Shown in pieces: positions 23,241-30,901 of a DNA stretch of 30,901 nt. Positions within the stretch are counted from its first letter, which is position 1. Every line of letters begins with the position of its first letter. Location of the stretch: contig JAKOGH010000668.1 in assembly GCA_024811115.1 (NCBI GenBank), forward strand, positions 1 to 30,901, given 5' to 3'. Position numbers and translations under genes: made by a program. Below the pieces are notes generated by a model, which was not told where the DNA came from, ran no database searches, and saw only the letters and a list, made by a program, of their open reading frames with translations. Source of the stretch: Terana coerulea. Taxonomy: Eukaryota; Basidiomycota; Agaricomycetes; Polyporales; Phanerochaetaceae.

Positions 23241-23552
23241 GGAGGTCTTCCGTTCAGCCGGTATGCGCGCTTACCTCGAGCATTGCAGGGCAACCTTGGC
23301 GACACTGCGACGAGGGCTCATAGTACAACGTATTCGAGACAACTTAGATGACAATATAGAACTATGGAAAGGATATGCAATGTATTTGCAAGGGTAACGC
23401 CGTTATGATTCCTATATAGACAGTGGTATGCATTTGATAATATGTTCCCAATTGTGAAAGAGATATCCGACGGGGTGCAACTTGTGCTGAAGCGATGTGC
23501 GGGTGATACAGCGGGGGATGGAGTGGACAAAACTATACATTTCCTGAGTCGA
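23241..23552. other. Intergenic: COQ2 promoter and RhoGDI 3' flank
   Basis: 312 bp between two minus-strand genes. No gene, repeat or clear TATA box seen. Confidence 0.6.
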
Positions 23553-24534
23553 TCACCACTCCTTCCCGAGCTTGAATGACCACTCCCAATCTGAATGGCT
23601 TCGGTGAGATAAACATGGACAAAATGAGCTGGACACGCACCTGCGTAGGTATTTCCATCGTCGTCGCGGACGATACTGCGCACGCTGTATGTCCCTGAAC
23701 GAGCAAGCATGCCCGACGGTGACTCCTCCGGATCGAAGTTCTTGACATATGGTTCACCCTTGGGGTGCACGCCATATGAGCCAAGCATCTGGTCCATCTT
23801 GTCCACTGTTGGGGAATCAGAGACCACCTTTGCATCTTCAAGCCCGCTTCAGACGTACGCTTCACGCCGGCGCGCTTCACGACTTGCATGTAGCGGACGC
23901 CCTGTTTTTCGACATCAGATGAATGCGGGACGCGCGAAGCGGGAGTGCTCACAGATATGATCCCGTGGTTGACCTTGAAGTTGATGCGAACGCTATACGC
24001 ACGTAAGAATGGGGTTAAAATACTGGTGTTGAAAACCGATGACTCACTTGTACTCGATACCCTCTTTGATAGTGACGGGGTTCTTCTTCAGCTGCGCAAG
24101 CTGTGCCTGGTCTTGGACGTCCATGACAAGTTTTTGCCCGGCGGCATGGAGGGAGAGGCGAGTTCGAGGAGAGGATAGTAACCTTGCACAGAAGGTCAAG
24201 ATACACACCCGAACGACGTAGTCACAAGCACATACCTTTGGACCGGTGGCGGGACCGCCAGACGCGCCGGGGACGATACCAAGGCTAGCTTTCCAGCGAG
24301 CCAGGGACTCGTCCTCCGCATCGAGCTGCGCATACTCGTCTGCGCTCTTGGCCGCGCCCGGCTTGTAGCCTTGAAGCGGGGAGGGTTAATTCAGGATGCA
24401 GATACGGCAAGAACAAAGCTGCTCACCTGGGGTGGCGGCGGGCGCAAAATCGTCTTCTTCGTGCTGGTAAACAGAGTGTGAGCATCCCAAACTCGAATCT
24501 TGAAAATTGGACGGGGTCGTACGGGGGCAGACAT
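23553..24534 (-). CDS. RDI1: Rho GDP-dissociation inhibitor
   Basis: Cytosolic chaperone that extracts prenylated Rho-family GTPases (Cdc42, Rho1) from membranes and keeps them GDP-bound. Eight exons: 24534-24523, 24463-24427, 24369-24236, 24182-24048, 23992-23953, 23901-23859, 23805-23641 and 23590-23553, about 201 residues. The first coding exon holds only MSAP. Landmarks: TPGYKPGAAKSADEYAQLD, ESLARWKASLGI, VRINFKVNHGIISG, GVRYMQVVKRAGVK, DKMDQMLGSYGVHPKGEPY, and the C-terminal WEWSFKLGKEW typical of the immunoglobulin-like prenyl pocket. Exon 4 needs two one-base insertions, in the CC near 24170 and the AAAAA near 24132, to read KVTIL then LELASPSMPPG then LVMDVQDQ. Introns are 50-59 bp. 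Confidence 0.94.
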
Positions 24535-26415
24535 GGCGAGGTGGTGATAGTCAAGACGCAAGGTATGTGGAAGCCCGTGCGCGGTGTGGTTGAGGCTGTA
24601 TGCCCAGTGAGAACCGTGAATATTGAGGAATATCAAGCAATATCATGGTGCATGAGAAGCCCGTCCGAGATAAGCCGGACTACTGACAGCTATCTCTAGC
24701 TATGCTCAGGCGCCAAGACGTGGCTTTGTGATGGCTTTACTCCTTATTTTACTGTCTTTTAAGACTATTGGCACTGCACTGACGTTAAAACTCCATGACG
24801 TAGTCTATCGCATCTACTTAAGGTTAACGCGCCTTGCTCTTCGCCACCTACCTTTTCTCTTCCTCCCTACCACACATTGACCCAGCAGGACCACCAGAAG
24901 TGGCAAGGTCAACATACCACCGTCCACGCAACGCCAAACGAAGCGAAACAGCAAGAACATGTCATCGCGCCGAGCGCAGCTCCCAGTGGTTAGGACGACG
25001 CACGAAGACCTTTTGTCCAGGACGGCGCGTGAAGACCTGTCGCTCAGGACATCGCGCGCAAGATGAGAACGATGCGCGAGGACCTGTCCTACAAGACAAC
25101 GCGCAAACCCGCGGGATGGCGTGCGGGACAGCGTGCAGAAGTCGGCGGCGTGCAAGGCGGTGTGCAAGGCAACAGGCAACACGACGCGCAAGGATCTGTC
25201 GCACCGGACGAAGTGACTTCGTCACATACTGGGCCTACTTCGAGAGGGACTGGTAGTAAATGCATGTACGTGGCAATCTCTTGTCAGGTACTTCGCTATC
25301 ATACTGACTTAAACTTCGCACTCTGTACAGGCTCTCGAGGTGAACGCTGCAAAATCAGTAAGTACTGGTCCTTTGCTATTGGCCCTACTGATTCACAACG
25401 CTTGTAATAAGACACTACAATCGCGAAACCGTGACGGACTGGCGCTGTCAGAAAGAAAACCAAGGCATAAACAGACACTCACATGGAACAGCTAAGGTAC
25501 GCAGTCGCACGTCGTGACTCCCGTACATGCAAGGCATTGACCCCGAGTACAGAATGCACCGGTGCTATGGGAAAGTGTGAGCGACGGCGGCAGCTACCGG
25601 AAGTAGTGTGGGCCGAGCGGCGGATCCGGATAGAGGGCAGTGGTTTGGCGTAGCAGAGAATAGTGGGGATTAGTACGAAGCGGGATGAGATATACAATGG
25701 TAGCCCATAATAGTCCTGCATAGATTAGCATATGTTCGACATAGCTCATAATAGATGTGTTGCAATTTTGCTATATCGCACGGGAACATGGGCACCAATG
25801 TATTGGATTCTACGCCAGTCTATGCTAAGTACGTGACAATAGACTAGCGTAGCTAGCGCATAGTCGCCTTTAGAAACTAGCTATGATAAAACGGATTGTT
25901 CCAATGTGAGCTACTGTGGTCTATTTACCCTGGGCGGCGTAGCTCCGGATAGTTTCGGATATTACCGGATATCCGCGCTTCTCACTGGGCTGTATGGGCC
26001 GTTACCAGACTATTATCGATTTCTCACGCGTGCTACCGCACTTTGCCGAACGTGCACTTTATTGAGCGCTAATCGAATCTGGTGGACCTTTGTGGGCGTC
26101 TGCAGCCGACAAGATCTCACCGAGGCGCGGACTCTGGCGGCTTTGACTCTTCTTGTTCCTGGCGGCGCAGTCTGCTTTGACAACAACATCCTACAGCATA
26201 TTCGAACATGTTACATACATTTTTTCCGGCGGAGGTAACCAAGACATGTCGGAATGCCGTTCGTAAGACCGTATCTGCGAGTGGCCTCACTGCATGCAAG
26301 TTATCGCGAAGACGTCTCGAGCCACGTCGGGAAGAACGTTCCAACAGATGCCCATTGGCGGCGGGATGGCGAGCAGCATCGATCACAGTGTGAAGAGGCG
26401 CATATTTAGGCATAA
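24535..26415. other. Gene-poor 1.9-kb interval
   Basis: It lies between the RhoGDI start and the 3' end of the first CCCH gene. It carries a 27-nt tandem repeat at 24992-25216 (separate entry). Splice-like signals follow on the plus strand (GTACTTCG at 25287, TGTACAG ending at 25330, GTAAGT near 25359) that could belong to a small gene. The part at 25600-26000 is richer in short palindromes and CGGATA motifs. No family was recognised on either strand. Confidence 0.5.
24992..25216 (+). repeat. Degenerate 27-nt tandem repeat encoding R-T-x-R-E-D-L-S-x
   Basis: Units begin at 24992, 25019, 25046 (shortened to 20 nt), 25066, 25093 (degenerate) and 25178. Translated in phase they read RTTHEDLLS, RTAREDLSL, RTSRA-, RTMREDLSY, KTTRKPAG and NTTRKDLSH. 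An ATG at 24959 (MSSRRAQLPVV) is in frame with the first three units. The 20-nt unit breaks the frame by one base, like the other indels in this window. The last copy runs into a stop at 25214-25216. The peptide period suggests a small repeat protein, but codon evidence is thin and no family is recognised. Confidence 0.55.
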
Positions 26416-28401
26416 CTAATTTTCTTCGCCGCTGTCTGCTGGGTGCATACCCTCTAGACAACAACACAAGGCGACATCAGAAGAAGACAGATACCAAAGG
26501 CCCTCGTACGTACCGCCTTTGAACCAGCATTTGCCTTTGCTGAGGTGGAAGCATTTAGCACCTCCTGGACAGATGTGACCCTGAAAGAGAGATCAGCCCT
26601 GAATATGATTGGCTGTGGCGGCGGGCGATCAAGCGTCGCTTGCGGTGACATACCCAACAGCATCTTTCACCATGAGGGCAGTCCAGACCTGTCAACACGG
26701 TCAGTTCCTCGTCATGAAACACGACCACGCAGCGGACTTACCATTCTTGAGGTAATTGCACGGAGCTTTCTTGGCGTTCCGTGCCAATATATCTAATTGC
26801 TCCGCCGTCAATGCCCAGTCGTGAGAGTACTTGCACCCGGGCTGCAAACGACGCCGTTAGCAACTGATAGATCATGTTAGACAATACACCTACTCCTTTG
26901 GAGCATGTCATAAGGTAATGCTCGTTGCAAGGGGGCGGAGTCTCTGGATGTACCGACCCGTGAGATAGCGCCGACGGGCAAACGCAGGCGCCGACTCACG
27001 TTTATGCAGAGGCTATCGGCCGTGATGGTGAGCCAGCCTATCCTCATCCTCAGTCAATGATATAACTCACCTTTGTCGGGTCGATAGGATTGCCCGGCGT
27101 GACGGTGACCTGCGAAGAAGACGAGACATGTCCGACTTGCGAATTAATCTCTGAGTCGGGGCTGGTTAACTCGCTCAAGCTGAGGCGAGCTGAATGAGAA
27201 CTGGAGGACCCCAGCAGCAGAGGAGGGGCGTGGAAAGGCGGCGCAATAGGGCCCGGCCTCGACGGCAGATGACCGACCGCGAATAGGCCTTCGACGCTCA
27301 TCGATGGAATGGCAAGTTGCTGCAGCTCTGGTGCGCCATCTTGACTGCCCTGTAGCCTAATCAGTTTACCGAGAAGCTCCTCATACTGCAGCGTTGCCAG
27401 CGTAGGAAGAAACGCATCACTTGGTCCACCTGTCATCCCTCCAGTCAGTCGATGATGATGAAAGGGTATAGGAGAACTCGCCGTTGAAGAACACCCGGAG
27501 GGTTTGAGGGAAGCGAGTGAACGTCTGAAGGTATTCTGGACGAACGGAGGAAATGTTGGCAAGCGGTTGAATCTATAATAATAGGTACACACACCCTTCA
27601 TGGTAGCATCGAGGGCATCTCGACTTGGTCCGACCTCAACAGCCTGGAAACGTGGCGACGCCTGGCTGAAACCGACCAGAAACGCTTCGAATTGTTCTGT
27701 CGTACAGATGGCGTTGCGGAGCAGGGTGTCAAGGACGCGTCGTCTGTTGAAGTAAACCGTTATCCAGAACGATAGCCGGGCGAAGACCTGCAGGCTTTCC
27801 CCGACAAATACTCGGCGATACCTTTCGTCGTGAGCTGCGCTGCCTGTCGCCCGCCCTGTTGGCCCTGCGTTAAGAGTGAGGGTGAAACAGGTTCGTCTCT
27901 CCGTCGATAATACAAAGGATGAGAGGGTTTTGATTCTGTGATACAACATGAGCCACATGGCCGTTACTTTCCGCACAATCATCACCGGCACTAGTCCACT
28001 TGCCTTAATGGTATCCAGTGAGGAGATCTGGCGGTTAAGGGTAGACACCTGCGCATTATGCGCTTTTTTATCGCGTTCGGCGGACTCGACGACGGTGGCG
28101 TGAGCCTGCTTCCATACGGAAAGCTCGAGCTCGAGCTCGGTAACCCGGATTTCCAGGTCCGCGTTGCGCCTGACCGTCGCTGTGGACAAATCTAGGGTGC
28201 CGAATAATCAACCCGGGGCTAGCATGCAGCGAAACGAGGCGACTGACCTAACAGTCTTGTAAGGGCCTCATCCCTGTGGTAAGAAGACGATATTTCAGAC
28301 GGTGGGCTAAAGGTGTGAGGTAAAGAACAGCCTCGAGAGGCGTGGGTGCGCAGCACTGACCACATCTGCTTATTAGTTTCTGCCGCCGACGGCGAGGCCA
28401 T
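26416..28401 (-). CDS. CCCH zinc-finger protein with coiled coil and divergent NYN-like domain (paralog A)
   Basis: Fungal family with N-terminal coiled coil, a NYN/PIN-like domain and C-terminal tandem CCCH fingers,likely RNA-binding; function unproven. Eleven exons give about 467 residues: 28401-28248, 28191-28004, 27935-27595, 27535-27479, 27429-27071, 27012-27000 (13 nt), 26943-26894, 26841-26742, 26688-26654, 26580-26514, 26453-26416. A heptad-rich stretch (about 55-112) precedes LCIIDG, then LLTQGQQGGRQAAQLTTKGI and FEAFLVGFSQASPRF. Fingers: C-x7-C-x5-C-x3-H ending CKYSH; C-x8-C-x5-C-x3-H (CNYLKNGLDC to CCWGH); then CPGGAKC. One base is missing near 27882 and in the GGGG near 27800. The donor expected at 27478 is not GT in this sequence. 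Second intron is GC-AG. The GYGKE and HDNGY motifs kept in paralog B read GPSRD and GPSDAF here. Confidence 0.82.
27936..28003 (-). other. GC-AG intron in CCCH paralog A
   Basis: Donor AAG|GCAAGT is the textbook GC-donor consensus; acceptor is ATCACAG. Splicing joins SSLDTIK to NQNPLILCIIDG in phase. The same position in the neighbouring paralog also uses a GC donor. Confidence 0.75.
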
Positions 28402-28925
28402 GACTGGGAGGACTCTAAAGAGGGGTAGGGTATGTCGTACTCTAGGTGGTGAATGCAAGAGGGAAGGACTGTGAGGAAGTGTGAGTGTAGAGACTTTATA
28501 ACCGCCGAGGGTCCTCTGATACTTCGTGCAGAGGAAGATCACTGTGGACCGCAATGCGGTGGCTAGAACCTCGGAGCTGTCCCTTATGAAGAGTCTGGTA
28601 AGTGCGGGGACAGATACAGTTTGCAGCTTCCAGGGCTCACACGCACTGTCGTGAGGGGATTCATTGTCCTGTGCACATATCATTTCCAACGCCTGTTCAA
28701 GATGTCCACACCATCAGCGCTCAATCTGTCACAGATACTCGCACCAGCCCGTCCGCGCACGCTCGTTCACGACCAACACCTGCAAACACGCCACAACCCA
28801 GCACGTCCTTTTACTCGCCAGACAACACGCCGTCGTCAACCAGCCCGACAATATATTACAACAACACCCGAGAACCTCTCGCGGAAAGTACCATCTGCGG
28901 CGAGCATTCCTGGACGGAAACCTAA
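28402..28925. other. Intergenic between the two CCCH paralogs
   Basis: 524 bp holding the upstream region of paralog A and the 3' flank of paralog B. Plus-strand frames at 28602-29233 overlap paralog B exons antisense and show no family signal. Confidence 0.6.
28495..28500 (-). promoter_or_regulatory. Candidate TATA box of CCCH paralog A
   Basis: TATAAA on the minus strand, about 95 bases upstream of the ATG at 28401. Confidence 0.4.
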
Positions 28926-30797
28926 TCACTCCGCGGTATGCATTCCGGCTGTACGGTGTCAGCGCACGTCCAAGCCCCGGCAACCACGCAGGATCACTCA
29001 CCGCCTATGAATTTGCAGATTCCCCTCAAGCGGTAAGAGCATCTTGGGCCCATTGGACACTTGTGTCCATGAACGCACTCGTCGCCATAGGGACACTCTT
29101 CGCCTGGAACGGCACAATGAGCATATTCGAAAGCGTCATACCATCCCAGCACTCGCCTCGATTGACCGTAGCACAAGGACCCTTCCTCGCATTCTCTCTT
29201 ATTTCCTCCATATGCTCGGAGTTCAGCAGATAATCGTGCGCAAAGGCGCATTTGTCGCCGTGCTTGCAGTAGTCCGTCAAATAGAAGATATTACACGGCG
29301 GAGGTTCCTCTGCGTGAGGATTAGCACCGGCATCGGATGATGAACATGTTGCTTACGTTTAGACAGGGGCTGCGTGACACAGTCAGCGGCTATATCTGAG
29401 CAAAGGGGCATGGTACACTCACCTTAGTAGAATCGATATGTCGAGACCTGGGCTCCGTAGGAGAGCTATGAAACGAAGGCGTCTGATGAAGGTCAAGCAG
29501 ATTAGGAGTCATGACTCACCCTCGACGCAGATGTCCAGGTATAGGTGGAGATTGAACGACAGAAGAGAAAGAAGTCGGGACTTTTGCCGGCGGTGATGCA
29601 GCGAGTCTGGGAGAAGTCTTAGGGGAAGTCTTGGGGAAGCCTTCTTCGTAGATTCGTAGCCTAGACCAGGCGGCGGAAACGGCGTCGTGTTTGAAGGGAC
29701 GGGGCTAACCAGTTTCGTCGGCTCAAATAGGTCTGGTATGATTAATTTTGGCAAATCCAGTGTTGCGAAGCCAGCGGCCATGTCCTTGTAGCCAGGCATG
29801 AGAACTAGCTTCTGTCTGAAACCACTAGTGATCAAGGGCCTGATCGCGGCAAGATAACCATTGTCGTGGCAGCCTATGAGAGCTCAGGCCAACACAGAAA
29901 TAACGAGAGAATCGTTCTCACCGGCGAAGATAACGTGCTCCGTTTGGAGGGCCTTGATTTCATCTTCCAGGCATGCTACATTGATCGCTGCGGTCAGAAG
30001 CTGTAGACGCGACCGAGGGTGAAGACGCAACATACCTCTTATCTTGGCATCGGCCACCTCTTTCCCATACCCAATGTCTATCATCATGAACCGCCCCGCG
30101 GCTTGATTAAATCCATGCATAAAGTTGTCGAGGTTCAGACGAGCGTCCTCTTCCCGCATCGCCTTAATGTCTCGGACAGGCCCAGCTTATTCACAAATAC
30201 CCAAACGTGAAGTTGATATGGTTCAGCACCCATGTACCCCTGAATGCCTTCGGTCAACCGAGCTGCGACGTCATGACCGCCTTGCTGACCCCGGGCGACC
30301 TGAGACAACGAAAAGATGCTTCCATCCCCGTCAATGAGACAAACAACACGGCGTTCTTGTGACTGCACAGAACAGCGTCAGCACAATCCTACGGTACATG
30401 CGGTGTCAAAGGAACAGAAATGGACGTGACATGCCTTCAAAACTTGGGATTCTCTGGTGTGAGTCTCCCGCTCAATTTCCAATTTGCCTCTGGCATCGGC
30501 CAGCTCGTTTTCGGTTTCACGAGTTTGCCTCCTAAGGTACTCAATAATAGTCTTACTATCCTCTAGTTCTTTGCTCAGTTTCTGGATATGTTGTATCTGG
30601 TCGTGCGTTATATTGTTCATCCATCCGCTCAAGTCGCCTAAGTGGTGTTTAAGTACACTCCCGAGCATGCAGAAAGGAGTGCACTACTACACACCTTGTA
30701 AACTTCTTAAATGCGACTCCCTGGGCACACATCCTTTAGCGTCATCACTGAATAACAAGAAACCTCGTGGTACTTACAAGATATATTCGAGGGTCAT
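28926..30797 (-). CDS. CCCH zinc-finger protein with coiled coil and NYN-like domain (paralog B)
   Basis: Same architecture as the neighbouring gene. Eleven exons: 30797-30778, 30720-30695, 30637-30435, 30362-30036, 29975-29922, 29873-29520, 29482-29423, 29369-29357 (13 nt), 29309-29157, 29103-29002, 28948-28926; about 445 residues. The start uses two tiny exons (20 and 26 nt) that read MTLEYILESHLRSLQG into GDLSGWMNN; an ATG at 30668 falls inside the intron this removes. Coiled coil about 25-80, then VVCLIDGDGSIFS (near 90-102), IDIGYGKEVADAKI, and FAGCHDNGYLAAI: acidic motifs expected of a NYN/PIN-like fold. Fingers: C-x8-C-x5-C-x3-H twice (CNIFYLTDYC to CAFAH; CATVNRGEEC to CVHGH), then CPMGPRC. 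One base is missing near 30157, in CCCC near 29636 and in GGG at the 29520 donor. Two introns use GC donors. The intron at 29483-29519 is only 37 bp. Confidence 0.84.
29104..29156 (-). other. GC-AG intron in CCCH paralog B (zinc-finger region)
   Basis: Donor GAG|GCGAGT, acceptor TTCCAG, 53 bp. Removal restores the second CCCH finger (VNRGEECPYGDEC); retention shifts the frame and destroys it. Confidence 0.7.
30363..30434 (-). other. GC-AG intron in CCCH paralog B (before NYN-like domain)
   Basis: Donor AAG|GCATGT, acceptor GTGCAG, 72 bp, phase 0. It joins SQVLK to SQERRVVCLIDGDG, the same position as the GC-AG intron in paralog A. Confidence 0.75.
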
Positions 30798-30901
30798 GTT
30801 GACACAGTTCAATCTTTCCAGATTACAAGGGGCTGTTCGGCAATACGGGGCGGTGAGGAAAGTAGGGTATACCTCAGAGGAGGCACAAAGCCTTTATGTA
30901 G

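Noticed and set aside
26894..26943. A missing C in the Pro-Pro-Pro-Cys codons of CCCH paralog A
   Set aside because: On rereading the plus strand has five G (26931-26935), so the frame is intact there.
28602..29233. Plus-strand ORFs between and over the CCCH paralogs
   Set aside because: They overlap zinc-finger exons antisense and show no domain or codon signal.
30378..30668. ATG at 30668 as the start of CCCH paralog B
   Set aside because: Two small upstream exons with good splice sites join in phase to GDLSGWMNN and remove this ATG as intron; the total length is then a whole number of codons after the listed corrections.

Overview
The window looks like nuclear DNA of a filamentous basidiomycete (Agaricomycetes, possibly Polyporales). 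Coding sequence is GC-rich, genes are cut by many 47-73 bp introns with GTRNGT donors, and the proteins are typical of mushroom-forming fungi. Eleven protein-coding genes can be assembled exon by exon; nine lie on the minus strand. No tRNA, rRNA or CRISPR signal was seen. Exon models were built by hand from splice motifs, reading frame and remembered family motifs, without database searches.

Layout. 1-1443 is a large imperfect palindrome, probably a fold-back type element. 1706-4975 (-) is the sulfite reductase flavoprotein subunit (MET10). 5317-6333 (-) is uracil phosphoribosyltransferase (FUR1 type). 6572-7270 is a small terminal-inverted-repeat element flanked by TA. 7513-9186 (-) is a ubiquitin-like, HERPUD/Usa1-like membrane protein. 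It is divergent from 9901-11433 (+), the PKA regulatory subunit. 12006-13701 (+) is a Ser-rich single-pass membrane protein. 14242-16609 (-) is an MFS transporter of the allantoate/pantothenate (ACS) type with 17 exons. 17537-19655 (-) is a YTP1-like multi-pass membrane protein. 19656-21862 has no gene I can support. 21863-23240 (-) is COQ2, the ubiquinone-pathway prenyltransferase. 23553-24534 (-) is the Rho GDP-dissociation inhibitor. 24535-26415 is gene-poor and carries a decayed 27-nt tandem repeat. 26416-28401 and 28926-30797 (both -) are a tandem pair of paralogous CCCH zinc-finger proteins with a coiled coil and a NYN-like domain.

The genes are mostly unrelated housekeeping and signalling functions and do not form a pathway cluster. 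The only real genetic unit is the CCCH tandem pair. It shares intron positions, a GC-AG intron and a 13-nt micro-exon, but differs in conservation of the putative catalytic motifs.

A caution for any user: ten of the eleven genes need one or more single-base corrections to stay in frame, 19 in total, mostly at short homopolymers. This looks like uncorrected long-read indel error rather than decay, so automatic gene calls here will be fragmented.
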